A stretch of 64,000 bases of DNA from Adineta vaga (Eukaryota > Rotifera): the NCBI GenBank assembly GCA_021613535.1, contig CP075494.1, positions 2,232,001-2,296,000 of the forward strand, in the 5' to 3' direction. Under the pieces are notes generated by a model. That model searched no databases, had not been told where the DNA came from, and saw only the letters and a list, made by a program, of their open reading frames with translations. Shown here one piece after another: positions 47,964 to 60,131 of the stretch (positions are counted from its first letter, which is position 1; each line of letters begins with the position of its first letter). A program made the position numbers and the translations under genes.

Positions 47964-49085
47964 CTATAAATGTTCGTGTGTTCGAGTTGAAGTTAACTGT
48001 TTTGATGTAGAATTATCGAAAAGATTATCATCAGTATTCGACACCGATGCAATGCGATTATTCCAATGCGATCGGTAACAACTTCTATGAATTGCTTCTC
48101 GAAAATATCGCCATAACTGTTTTCTCCAAATATACTTCACTTGTCTTCGAAATCTTGTCGATGCTAAGAGATAGACGTAGAATGTTCCCTAAAGAATGCA
48201 AATTTCTGATTAGTGTAACATTTCAGCAAAGACATCAACATACTGAAATATGGCAATAACTTATGGAAATATTGACAGATCCAACTAGTTGTTCAATTGC
48301 TGTTCGAAAAACATCTTTAGGATCTGGTTGTATATTCGCACTATAAAATCGTTGAATAATAAATGGTATCAAACAGACGATGAAAAATATAATACGAACA
48401 AGAATCATGGCTGTCATCTGACGATCGAGTCGTCGACGTATATTGGTCATTTGTAGTCGATGAATTCGACGAACATTTCGATAAGCTAAGATACTACATA
48501 ATGTCGTAAAGAAAACAGGTAGAATACCATTAAGAGCCAATAGATGAAAAAATGAATAGTACCGGGAGAATGTAACATTAGTCAACAAACATCCAGTAGG
48601 TAATTGTACATTGTGAAATATAACGAATGGAATACAGTAGAGAAGCCAGACAACTGATATGATACTGATGAGATATTTAGCTAATTTGATCGTACTCATC
48701 TGCCGTAAACGAACATCACAATTAGTGGAAAGATATTGATCGAAAGCTGCTGAACAGACCATAGATAATCCCGTTAATGTGCAGTAAATAGTTGCTGGAT
48801 TTCTTATTTTACACCATATGAGAGATGTACGAGCTGGATCAGAACTAAATATTTCCGCGATCGCTCGTGGAGCTAAGCCAACAAATAGTAGAGCATTATC
48901 AGCATCGATTCAGCGATGATATAGATGGCTGCTGGACATTGTCGAAATTGCTTGTGACTAATAAATACCAGAATATTACATATATTTCCAATCAATCCCA
49001 TAAAGAAAATAATAATAAATGCACTTTGAGCATATAAATGAGCAATTGAGGAAATATTTTGTGCTGATATTGCTGATGATGACAT
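47964..49085 (-). pseudogene. Rhodopsin-like GPCR with one frameshift
   Basis: Minus strand from ATG 49085 (MSSSAISAQN) to the stop at 47964. Exon 1 runs to 48244 and a 55-bp intron (48189-48243) leads to exon 2 with FYVYLLASTRFRRQV, the usual end of segment 7 and helix 8. Segment 1 has FMGLIGNICNILVF with the conserved Asn, and segment 6-7 features are visible. A single base appears to be missing near 48907 (inside IAES..ADNALLF), after which the frame changes; the rest is intact. The longer frame starting at 49160 is an artefact: those 25 codons lie partly in a transposable element. A single-base error in the assembly is a real alternative, in which case this is a normal GPCR of about 350 residues. 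Confidence 0.65.
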
Positions 49086-49147
49086 TCTATCTAATAGTAA
49101 AATAAATGGAAACAAAACAAATGAGAAGAAAATGCATGCATAAGTAT

Positions 49148-49310
49148 CAGACATGGGCAAGTCAAGTGACTTGACTTGGCTTAGAATATTTCTGAAGAGA
49201 AAATAACTTGACTTGGCCCGATTTGATTAAAGTCAAAAAATGACTTGACTTAAAGATTTTTATATGTGACTTGACTTTGGATCAAAAAGCTGATGACTTG
49301 CCCATGTTTG
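49148..49310. mobile_element. hAT-type MITE, 163 bp
   Basis: Bounded by an exact 8-bp target duplication ATAAGTAT (49140-49147 and 49311-49318), the length made by hAT transposases. The ends are 17-bp inverted repeats, CAGACATGGGCAAGTCA on the left and CAAACATGGGCAAGTCA read inward on the right, with the CA(G/A)...GGGCAA look of hAT termini. Inside, the motif TGACTTGACTT is repeated several times. No coding capacity. It inserted 60 bp upstream of a GPCR start codon. Confidence 0.9.
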
Positions 49311-49318
49311 ATAAGTAT

Positions 49319-49833
49319 GACGTAAATGAAAAGAATAAAACTTAATAAGATGTTGTCAACGAACATTAATGTCATTCTTTTTATGAAAAATAATGCATTG
49401 AAGACAGTGCTCTCCTTTAATAATAATCGCATGTTATATTGACGATACAAGATGGCTTAGAAAAAAGAAGAAGAAACAGAATATAGTCCTTTTTCATTTA
49501 CGTTCAATGTAAAATAATATTATTATTAAGAATAAAGTTTGCACCTGTAGGAATTTCCTTTCAACTATCAAAATCACTTTGTCTTCTCATGATGAAATTG
49601 ATGATATTATGTCATTCCATAACATCTCCGAGTTTTGACTGAGCATTATATCTTTCGTGAAAATGAATGGATGATAAATGTACATATCTACTATTTCTTT
49701 GCACGAAAAGATTATTCATGGAAGTGTTATTGGATGATTGCCAGGCACGCCACAGTCAATAGATACTCAAGAGAAGAAGAGATACACCCACACCCACACC
49801 CTCAACAAAGTTTTTGTCTCGTCCGTTATTTAT
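49319..49833. other. Intergenic, G-rich element at its end
   Basis: About 500 bp without a clear gene, containing a G-rich element at 49770-49803. Confidence 0.4.
49770..49803 (-). repeat. G-rich palindromic element 9 (C-arm on plus strand)
   Basis: GAGAAGAAGAGATACACCCA followed by CACCCACACCCTC. On the minus strand it reads GAGGGTGTGGGTGTGGGTG. It lies 30 bp beyond the stop codon of the ART gene. Confidence 0.65.
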
Positions 49834-52666
49834 TTACAACTTTATATAATTTCTATAAGTTAAACAAGTTTTTTCGAAAATTTCTTCTTCATCTTTTTGA
49901 AAACTTTCACTTAATTGTCGAACAATATCCAATTTACTTTCTAAAACACTCTGTTTGATTTTCAAATTCTCCAAATCTCGATTATGATTTATCAATGCAA
50001 TAATATTTTGAGATTGAATTTCCATCTTATATTCCAACATCCATTTTTGTCCTTCCAATAATCGAATCGACATTTTCATATGATCATATGCTTCCAAAAA
50101 TAGTTCTGACTGAACGAATCTATCCGCTACTATTTCTTGTAATTGATAATGATGAATTGTTTTCCAATCATTGATTCTCGTATCACCAAGATCGTAATAC
50201 AATGCAATTACTTCTGTTAAATGCATTAAAGCACAATCTTCTTCTTCAATAATTAAATATTTAATCGCTAATTCAATTTTACATTGTGCTAAATCACATT
50301 GATTGATATGTCGACATCTTCTTTGACTTAGACTAATATATTTCATACGTTCAGAAATGTATTGATGTTTAATTAATTGATAACGAATAGCTGTTGAATA
50401 ATCGGAATAATTCTCTTCGTAAATTTTAATCATATTATCAATAATATCAGAAATTTTTAAATAAAAATCAAATTCAAATGGTTCTTCAAGAAAAATGTCC
50501 AATGCACATTGATAATTTACTAAACTTTCTTTATAATCAAATTGTACTTTTCTCAATTCCGCTTTTTGTTTAAATGCTTCTGCAAGTTGCGCCTTATCAT
50601 TTCGATAATAATCCAACGCATTTGCAAGACGCAATTCTTCATATCGAATTATCATTTCCATCTCATCAGCATTGTAACCATTTAATTTCCTACGATGTCG
50701 TTCTAACAATGTTAATTTGTAATAAATCTTTATACATTCATTAGAATCTACTGCGTATTTAAGCGCATTTTTAAGATAAAAAATGCATTCTAAATACCAT
50801 TTTTCAGCTAGATTTTCATCTTGTATGTTATATTGATAACAACGTGCAAGTCGTTCATAGATTCTCGCAATATCAACACAAGAATTTAATTCTTTATCAT
50901 TAACAAATTTTTTGAAAATAGTCAAAGATTCGTTCGAATAATTCAATGCTTCTGTATAACTTTCTTTCTCAATAGAATTCCCTATCAACCAAGATAATCG
51001 TAATGCATCAAGCCATTCTTTTTCTTTTGGATAAATCGAAATAAGTTCATTGTAGATGATCATTTGATTCTCAATTGTCATGTCAGCTACAACATTTTCT
51101 AATAAATGAATGCATTTTCTTAACATTATTTGTTGATTTTCCAATTGAAAATCTTCATTTTCTTTTCTTTGAGAATCATAATTTAATTGAAGTTGTACAA
51201 TATAAATATTTTCAACTTCATTACAAAAAATATTTGTTTTAGTAAAACGATTTCCATATGAAAACATGATTTCATCTTCTTCAGTAAATTGACTTAATTT
51301 TGAAATATCACTGTATAATCGAGATTTTATTTGAATATTAACATCAATTTCAAATAAAATACTTTTTAATTCATCATCATTTTCTATATTCGATTGATTA
51401 TTGAGATAAATAAGAGCAACATTACGATTTAAAGTTGTTGAAAAGAAACTATTGTTAACAAGCCAAGGTATACTATGATTATCTTTAAGTTGATTGATTT
51501 CATTCGGTGACATAAGTTGTCCACGATAAACTTTTACAATTGATTGTTTATTTGTTTCGCATTGTTTTCTATACTTTGCATGTTCGGTTTTTAACTGTTT
51601 TTGTAGATCTTTGATGAAAAAACTGAAGAAAAATAAAGTTTTTATATCATATCGACGTAGAGCAATGTTAAGAAGACGATAGATAAATGCATCACGAGTG
51701 TACCAATGAATTGCATTATGAGTTTTGGGATAATTTTCAGCGAATTGTTTAACATCTTCAAGTTGATTTGAATTTGTTCCTTGAAAATATTGTTCAAGGA
51801 AAGTAATACATCGTTGAAAATAATTAGGTGGATTTGGAATATAACAAAGAAAATCAAGAAAATCAATGCGTGAAGGGAATGGCGAATCATCTGTTGTCGT
51901 TCCATGTTCTTCTGTTGAAGTTAAATTATCAAAAACAACATTTTCAATATAATTTGTTTCTTGTTGGATTATTTTAATTAGATCATTCGATAAATTTTCA
52001 TCATCAGTATGGATCACTCGTTTCTAGTTATAAACAAAAGATGATAAAAAAATATAGCTAAAAATAACGTGAACTGAAATTTTGCCCACGGATTTAAGAA
52101 TCTGAGTTTTCGTCTCTTGTTTCTTTCTACTTAACTTCACAACGAACATCAAGAAATTTTCTATGAGAGAATATCCTCAGAAGGGTCTAATATTGATTAT
52201 TTTAGTGAAAATCACTAACCTTTAATTCTGTCCTTCGCAGTTGTTGATTATTTATATTCGTATTTTGATGATAGATCATTATCGACCAAATATGTTTCAT
52301 ATGAATAATTTTTGGTACAAATGATTGTTCATATTGATCAGAAACGATTAGAAATGTTGTTATATTGTTAGTTTGTTTTAGAAATTCTTCACATTGATCA
52401 ACATTATTGAATGAATTGATATTATTAATTCGTTCTTGAATTTGTTTTTCACCGGAAGCAATTATATTGTTATCAATTGTTGTATGAAACAAGAAAACTA
52501 TTTGACGAGCGACAATATCCAAGTGAAAACAACGATCATAAGTTCGAGATATTGTTTCCTGTTTAATATCTTTTGTATCGATTTCAGATGGTAACATTGT
52601 TTGTTGCTCAAACATATTTATTCGAAGAAATCCGTCTAAACAAATTAATGAAAAAGAAAAATTCAT
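49834..52666 (-). CDS. ADP-ribosyltransferase with TPR-like C-terminus (third, divergent)
   Basis: Two exons, 52666-52220 and 52023-49834, join across a 196-bp intron to give 878 residues. The N-terminal part matches the other two ART genes in layout (LICLDGFL, NNVDQCEEFLKQTN, FLIVSDQYEQSFVPKI). The catalytic R-S-ExE residues are Arg316 (VYRGQ), Ser344 (FFSTT) and Glu398-Asp-Glu400 (TEEDEIMF). The C-terminal half is helical with degenerate TPR-like units (EAFKQKAELRKVQFDYKESL) and a coiled-coil end; there is no uniform 126-bp array. It is opposite in strand to and outside the duplication, so it is an older relative. Expected activity is NAD-dependent mono-ADP-ribosylation; target unknown. The intron is longer than most here. 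Confidence 0.82.
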
Positions 52667-53597
52667 CGTCTAATAATAAAAGTAAAGTACATATGATCGT
52701 ATCTCTTCTCATGCAACTATATAAGTACTTACAAATTTATATTCTTGGTTTGCGTTTTATAATTTATCATCAGCTTCTTATCTTATCTTACTTTTCTTGT
52801 TTTATTAAAAAGTGAATATAACATTGAAGTAACGTCTGAGACAAAAAAAAGTACATAAAATATTTCCTATTCCCAAATGTTACACCATCTGGAGGGTGGG
52901 TGCAAGTCAGTGTTGATGTTCAAATATACATTCTAAATGGATTGTAACTTCGATGAATACCACTAGGTTTATAGTATATGTAATGAATTATTAAGAAGTC
53001 TTTCTCTTATTCATTAAGTCTTAGATGAAAAAATAGTCACACAAACTAATTTATTCAGAAGTGTGAAGTTTCCTCAAGTTGAGTTTTATTAAACTTGTTT
53101 GCTAGATTCCGTCGATGTTTTATAAATGTTATCACTTTCATGTAATGTCTATCTCTCTTTCGTTCGTACACAAACGTATATAATATGTCAAGTCTTTGCA
53201 TTCTGAGCATGCAGAGTAGTCAATAAACATCATACCAAAGGTATAGCAATAGAGCTACTCATTTAGTTTGTCGTTATATTTGTGTTCAAGAATTCTCTTT
53301 TAGAATTGTCTCTGTTGATACTCTTGGTTTCATAGTCATATAATTGAATAAAAGTTTCAAATTTGATACTACTGCATTTGAGCTATATCTATTTTGTGTT
53401 TCATTTCTGTTCTATCGATTCCATAAACTTGATGTTGACTTTGATCTTATTTCTTTTTACATACAATTCAATACGTGATAGTACACCATTCTTTCTCGTT
53501 TGTTCTTTTCTATTTTATGACAGGCAACGTTGTATTTTATACGATTCTTTTAGTTTATAGATTCATAACAAAGAGAAAATAAGAAGAATCATTTTGA
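52667..53597. other. Intergenic; divergent promoters expected
   Basis: About 930 bp between the ART gene (minus) and ABC transporter (plus). Contains half a G-rich element at 52891-52918. The 80- and 65-residue frames at 52573 and 53363 have no motif. Confidence 0.4.
52891..52918. repeat. G-rich element 10 (half element)
   Basis: GGAGGGTGGGTGCAAGTCAG followed by TGTTGATG. It lacks a C-arm but shares AAGTCAG.GT with the element at 58323 and AGTC.(A)TGTT with that at 59893. Confidence 0.5.
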
Positions 53598-53644
53598 ATG
53601 GAACAATCATCAACTAGTACTCACATTTTCGATCATAATAAGTC

Positions 53645-53675
<31 letters not shown>

Positions 53676-56600
53676 CGACATCCACCATATTTTCTTTTAC
53701 TGATTTCACCTATAACTTGGTTCAAATGTTTTGCACTCATCTTTTGTCGTACTCGAGCACGAACGCGTTCCATCGCTCTACTTCAATATTTTATTCTTCT
53801 ACTTACAGTTCTTTTCATGATTGTTTCCTGCTATCTTTCTTATGTATTAGCAGACGATGTAGGTCAGTATAGCCTATATCTGTCTAATGTTGCATCAAAT
53901 ACTACATCGATGATAGAAGGAAGAAGATTATTCGATGAACTGATCTGGCGCACTGTGCTTAAAACATTCTTTCTTGGCATCACATTCGGTCTTATTCAAG
54001 CATGTAATTTTTTCTTAGCTGCTCAGTGGCGCCAACGACTCTGTGATCGGTTTCAAGAATTATTACTTCGCTCTTCCAATGGTTGTGTATTGTATGCTAT
54101 AGCGCAAACAAATGAAGACATATATAAAGTGATTACTAATGATGTGAAACAGTTCACGAGTAATTTTGCTTCTGTACTTTTCGGATGCATGTTTTTCAAG
54201 AGCATCATATCTATGTTTGCTTTGATTGTTACTGCTTGCGTGTTTATTATGCGCATGACAAATGGGGATACAAGCGGAATTCTTATTTGCTTTGTGGCAT
54301 TTATTTTTTGTGTCCTGATTACATTGCCTAGTGCACATTTGTACAATTGGAACTTGGTGACACAAGTATGATCGAATAGTATTTTGTAGCAAGGAGAATA
54401 GTTTTCTAGCGAGTTTCTATTACATTGTGAACTAAACTTTGGTCTATATCTTTAGTCTATACGAAAAGGTCGTCTTCGTTCGTACATGCAACGTATTCAA
54501 ACTCATGCACAATGCATTGTGCTCTATGGAAGTCAACGAGTGGAACTAAAATATATTCAACGATTATTATCGACTGTTTGTAATTCCATGTTGATCGGAT
54601 CCATTAGTTTTGCATTGGTCAATTTTCCCATTCAGTTCTCATGTAAGCAAAGGAAATTGTCTTCAATATATATTCGAAACAAATAAGACTCGTAAATTTT
54701 CTTACAGTTGTTATCACTGGATTGTGCACATATACTATGCCTTCTGTAATATTCTTCTTTATTCGAAAAACACAAAGTCCAGAATTAGCACGCAACCTGC
54801 TAAGTAAGTAGATAATTTGCAAGACGAGAATTATTTTATATATTCTAATGTTTCATATAGCTGCCATTCCATTTTATTCTATCTTGATCAATCTTCTCAG
54901 TCAGCTAATATTTATCTTGGAATTTGCTTTAATCACAGTTACTATGGGTAATCATCTATGGATGATACTCGATCGTCTAGAGAAACTAGCAAAACAACAT
55001 CAGACACGCATTGCTTACGAAAAAGACAGTGGCATCAGACAAGAAGATAGTAATATGTTTATTCTCCGTCATTTGAACATTTCTGTTTCAGGTAAAGATT
55101 TTTTGTAGTGATAGATTTTCAAAAACTTCTTTCGTAAATTAGGTGTTATAGGTGCACCGTTATTACAAAGTCAGGTCAATCTAGAAGCCATACGTGGTCA
55201 ATGTATTCTCGTTTCTGGACCAAGTGGATGTGGAAAAACGTCATTATTCCGTATCTGCGCTGGCCTTCAATCTATCGATGCTAAACAGATCATACTACCA
55301 ACACGACATCATCTTCTGTTCATTCCATAACGACCATATCTACCACTTGGTAGCCTACGTTTTCAAGCTCTCTTTCTTGTAGAAGATCAACGCACTATTA
55401 ATGATAGAGATCTCTTTCAACTATTTCGGTCAGTTAATCTTCTGTATTTACTTGAAAGACATACATTAGATATGGTGAGTAATAATGGATATAATTGTTG
55501 TATTAAAATCTATATAGGATTGTTTTTTTCAAGACTGTTGACTGGTCGTTAGTACTTTCTATGGGTGAACAACAGCGTTTATCTTTCGTTCGCTTACTAG
55601 CTCTTTTCACTTTAGCGCCGAACAAGAATCAGTTAGTACAAGAAACTTTAGTTTTTTTTGATGAGTCAACCAGTGCTATCGACATTAAGACGGAACGTGA
55701 AATTTATCGACGTTTGTCTGAACTTTGTGTATGGTTTGTGACCATCTCTCATCGTTCGTCACTCGTTCATCTCCATACAAAAGGGTTACAATTTTTTCCA
55801 GGTGGAAACTGTCAACAGACAATCGAACCAAAACATATGAAAGATCAGGTTTCGTTCACATCGACAGACGAAGAGAAGAGCAAACATGATTTTACAGAAA
55901 CAAAACAATCACAAGTGAGTTAATCGGATTTTGAGTCAGAACCCTTTTGTTATTCCATAAATTGCTTTCTTTCTGTGTATCAATCAATATTTTAGAACGC
56001 AAATGTGGTAGATAACTGTGTTAATATACCATATACATATAAGAAAAACACTTCAGGATGGAAACTTATAGTCGATATCATTAAATTTATGCACCTACCG
56101 TTTCAATCTAATGATAAAAAGCTTATAGTCGAAGTAAGTACTTATATTTTTTGAAGGATTGTTTAATTTTTTCTTTCCATGTTAGACAATCATTGCTTGG
56201 CTGTTAAGCCTCATAATGGCTGGAGTCGATACTTGGTCTTTTTATACTTTCATTAATCGTACTGCAATCTTATACAATGGTTTATCTGGTTATGCTAGTG
56301 GCTCTATCTCTCTTAATGAAGCGAAACAATCAATCAAATCAGATATTGTCAGTTATGTACTTATTGTATTGGTAATACCTGTATCATATTCGTTAAGTGC
56401 TGGTGGTGGTCGAGCATTAGCCTCACTCTATACACGCAGACAATTAAATTATCTCTCGCATTTACTCTTAGATAATTTTGAGAAGGAACATACAAATAAT
56501 CTATTGTATTATAGCAGACATATGTCAACGATATCTAACATTTTTTCCAATGAGATTGCTGAAATGAACACTGAAGTCTTCAATTTACTATTTGGACAGG

Positions 56601-58164
56601 TATATTACGTTGGTATCATAAGTAAGATCTTATAATAGATATGACTGATTTCAAACAAAATCTATCATTTTTACAGGTCAGTTCGCTCTGAATATCGTTC
56701 TTTCTATCGATCTGAGCAAACAAAAAGGTGGATCTATCGGAAATTTGATCATTTACCTCTTCGGATTTGGCTTCTTTATCATCACAAATATTCTATCTGT
56801 TCTTTTTAAAAAGTGGAGTGTGCATGATGAAGTACAATTCGTTCAATTTCTAAATGCTCATAAAAGAGTTAATCTTCAAGCAGAACAGATTGCCTTGCTG
56901 GGAGAAAATGTTTGTATAGCTGAAGAAAATGAACTTCGACAAAAACTTGATTCATCAGTTCACTCTCAAATGCGTTATGGTTATTTCTTTTCCATTATTG
57001 TTAGTGTCGCCAGACTCTGTGTAGAAAACACTTCCCTCGTTAGCTACGGTATACCAGCGGCGATCTTCTTTCATACTTATTATTCTCAAGGAGTAAGAGA
57101 TCCTATAACAGCACAAACATTCATTACTTTGAGTGTATACATGTTCAATCTCTACTCGTCTGTCAGCTTCATCACTTATTTCAGTGATCCTCTAACACGT
57201 ATTCAATCGATTGGAATGCGCCTTGTCAACGAACTTGGTAAGTGGACATAATAGTTGATTAGCGTAGATACAGATAGAAGGAATAAACCATTCACTTAAT
57301 CTAAAAATACTTAATAGCGAACATTTTCCGCTATAATTAACAGTAAATGTTCGATGATGTCAAATTTCAGAACAACTTCGTCAAATTAACATATATCATC
57401 GTCATTTGGCGACTGAAGAGCAAGCACGAAAACAACGTGTGTTTATCGAATCGAAATTAAATGAACCTTCACTCGTATTCGAACAAGTGGATGTGCGAAT
57501 TCCTTACTCATCTCATGTTCTTATATCAAATATCAATCTAATACTTCATTCTTCTGACAATCTTATTATCACTGGTCCTTCTGGTTGTGGCAAATCAACT
57601 TTACTTCTTCTTCTTGGAGGTGTTATCTTTAATAAAAGTGATAATAAGAATTCAGTATTACGTATAATTCCACGTCAGAATATCATTATTCTATGTCAAC
57701 AGTTACATTTGATCAGAGGAACACTGAGAGAACAACTTTCCTATCTGCGATTGGTATGAGTATAGTGCTTCCATACAAGATACAATGACTTACTTCTTTT
57801 TTTCTAGGCAAATGATTTGGATTCAGTCACAGATGACAATTATGTTCAACTACTACTCAATGAACTTAGTCTAGGCCATCTTATAGATCGTTATTCTATG
57901 GATGGAGAGAAACAGGTTTGGTCCGAAATGTTGTCTATTGGAGAACAACAGCGACTCATGATGGTCACTGCATTTCTTGTCGGCACAGAAACTGTACGAT
58001 TGTTCATTCTCGATGAGACAACATCAGGCTGCGATAAACAAACAGAAAAGGCCATATATGAACATCTTCAACGATCAAATGTACAATTTATATCTATTTC
58101 TCATCGCAAGGAAATTAACATTTATCATTCATGTCAAATGACAATTGATACTGGACATAACTAA
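53598..58164 (+). pseudogene. Full ABC transporter (ABCD-like double), nonsense codon in NBD1
   Basis: Eleven exons: 53598-54365, 54456-54642, 54708-54803, 54861-55091, 55143-55474, 55534-55914, 55996-56133, 56186-56621, 56677-57237, 57371-57753, 57808-58164; all joins keep frame, giving 1290 codons. The order is TMD-NBD-TMD-NBD. NBD1 has Walker A GPSGCGKTS, signature LSMGEQQR, Walker B TLVFFDE and H-loop TISHR; NBD2 has GPSGCGKST, LSIGEQQR, LFILDE and SISHR. The TMDs resemble the ABCD (peroxisomal fatty acyl) and bacterial SbmA/YddA type, which are normally half transporters. At 55328-55330 a TAA replaces the expected CAA of the NBD1 Q-loop (between FIP and RPYLPLGSL), at codon 490. All else is intact, so this is either a very fresh nonsense allele, a base error, or readthrough. 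A poly-Thr run near residue 17 comes from an ACA repeat. Confidence 0.75.
53643..53675 (+). repeat. ACA trinucleotide microsatellite in coding sequence
   Basis: About ten ACA/AAC units coding for a run of threonines near the N-terminus of the ABC transporter. Confidence 0.85.
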
Positions 58165-58482
58165 TCCCAACATCAGTTCTCAAAACGCGATTTTGATTAC
58201 TTTTCGATCCATCCAATCATTTTCTAAAGTATACTGATTAAAGAAAGATTCTTCAGAAAAAATAGAATTGTAAAACTACAGTAGTATAGTTTTTCTCAAA
58301 TCTTTATTTGAAATGAATATATAAGGGTGTGGGTGTGTGTAAGTCAGCGTCTCTATTCATACGTACCTACATCCACCTAGTGATTTATCACAATGAAACA
58401 ATGTGCCATTATAAATTTTTATAGAAAAGAAGTCATGTTAAAAGTTTATTGTTATTTTTATTAGATACATTCGATTTTTGAA
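58165..58482. other. Convergent intergenic spacer
   Basis: Lies between the 3' ends of the ABC transporter (plus) and NHL gene (minus). Contains the G-rich element at 58323-58379; both polyadenylation regions should be here. Confidence 0.45.
58323..58379. repeat. G-rich palindromic element 11
   Basis: AAGGGTGTGGGTGTGTGTAA then GTCAGCGTCTCTATTCATAC and a weak C-arm CCTACATCCACC. It shares the AAGTCAG core with 52891-52918. Confidence 0.6.
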
Positions 58483-59565
58483 TTATTTTCTTTGACAAGA
58501 ACTTTTATCGATAAGAAATTTTTGAACTCGATTATTTAAAGTATCAGTAACATATAAATTTCCTTGTCGATCAAGATATACATCCGAAGGATAATCTAAT
58601 TGATCTGATCCAGAACCTTCACCATTTCCACCAGTGATCAATGTACCATTTGTCGCATCTTTTAACCAACGCATAATTCGATGATTTTTTTGTATCTGCA
58701 ATATATATTGTTTCTTGTTGATCAGCAAAAACACCTGATGGATTATTAAGTTGATCAAAAGCATCACTTGTAGAACCATAATGACCAGCAACGAGAATTG
58801 GTTCATCATTATCTTCAACTATTTTCAGTATTCGATTTGCTGAAATTCCAGCAGTATAAACCGTTCGTTTTTCATCGATAAAAATAAAATTTGTGAGACC
58901 TAAATTTGTTGCAACAATATCTCCAACGAATTCATCATCATTAAAATTCCATTTTGTTATTTGTCCTTTCGCATATTCCGAAACATAAATAAATCCTTGA
59001 TTATCTTGTCCAATTCCAACAACTTGAATACGATCAACAAGAACTTCACCTTTTTGTTCATCTTTATACCAACGAACAACACGATAATTTCCTCCATCAC
59101 TAATATAAACTGTACCATTTTTATCAACAACAATATCTTGTGGCATATTTAGTGGAAGTTCATGAGTATCATCTCCATCTACTGTTAAACCTGCAACCCA
59201 TTGACCAATTGTTGCATTTTGCTGCCACATAACTACACGATGATTAGAACGATCTGCAATATAAATCGTGTCATTATCATCAAGAAATATTCCATATGGA
59301 TCAGCTAATTGATCAAGTCTTCTACCATAACCATTTCCCCCAGCAACTGTTATTCCTTGTTTTGACCATGTTGCTGTTGAACAAACTTCACCTTGTGATT
59401 CTTTAATTTCAACTATTTACGTAAAAAAGTTCAAATATTTTAATAAATACAAACGAACTATTTACTTGATAAACTGAAAGAAAAAAATAAATTATTTAGA
59501 AATTAATATTCATAAAAAGAAACTAACCTGAAAATAAGAAATAAGAATAAGCAAAAGGAAATCAT
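58483..59565 (-). pseudogene. Secreted NHL-repeat protein, one frameshift in an A run
   Basis: Minus strand. Exon 1 (59565-59528) codes for a signal peptide (MISFCLFLFLIF); an 8-base micro-exon (59473-59466) and exon 3 (59412-58483) follow, with introns of 54 and 53 bp. Exon 3 holds a run of NHL units (YGIFLDDNDTIYIADRSNHR, PQDIVVDKNGTVYISDGGNY, PSDVYLDRQGNLYVTDTLNN), which fold as a beta-propeller that binds ligands outside the cell. Near 58686-58692 a run of seven A residues puts the last 68 codons in another frame; six would keep it open. Since it is a homopolymer, sequencing error is likely, and the gene may well be intact (about 325 residues). The micro-exon is supported only by frame and splice signals. 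Confidence 0.65.
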
Positions 59566-59892
59566 TGTTTTAGTTTTGATATTTACGATAAAATAAAACG
59601 ACTTAAATAATATTTTATTTTCTGATTCTGTCATCGTACATCAGCATTTATCTTATCTCAATATAATTATTTTTTATCAATATTTGTTTGCCCCCAAAAT
59701 ACAACAAAGAAATATAATAGACAATACTTTTGTTTTTAAAATTTGCATTTCAATTGATTGTGAGAATTTCTATTCGTATATGGTCTATTCTGATGATGTA
59801 TGAAAATCAAATTAAAATATAAAGAAATAATTGGTTGTTAAAGTATGGCATTGAATATATCTACGTAGTTCTATACGAATATCACCTTGAAG

Positions 59893-59957
59893 TTGTGGGT
59901 GTGGGTGAAGGTGCCAGTCGATGTTAGCGTGAAGAAATGATACTCTCACTCACATCC
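59893..59957 (+). repeat. G-rich element 12 (full, plus orientation)
   Basis: GTTGTGGGTGTGGGTGAAGG, then GTGCCAGTCGATGTTAGCG, then TGAAGAAATGATACTCTCAC and CACATCC. The core TGTTAGCGtGAAGAAaTGATA recurs in the next element. Confidence 0.75.
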
Positions 59958-60131
59958 AAAACGTATTTAAATCGACTCAATTTTGAACTAAATCGCACTT
60001 TTCTATCTAAAACTTTCCAAAAAAGTCTCAAAAACAAAATGGATGTACTCCAATACGAATATGCCTAGATTTGTGTCAGATGATTAGTAGCTTTAAGATT
60101 TCCAAGATAAATGGTTCTGTAGCTAATAAAA

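Noticed and set aside
49085-49160. N-terminal extension of the GPCR from the ATG at 49160
   Set aside because: The first codons lie within the MITE and its target duplication; the ATG at 49085 gives a normal receptor N-terminus.
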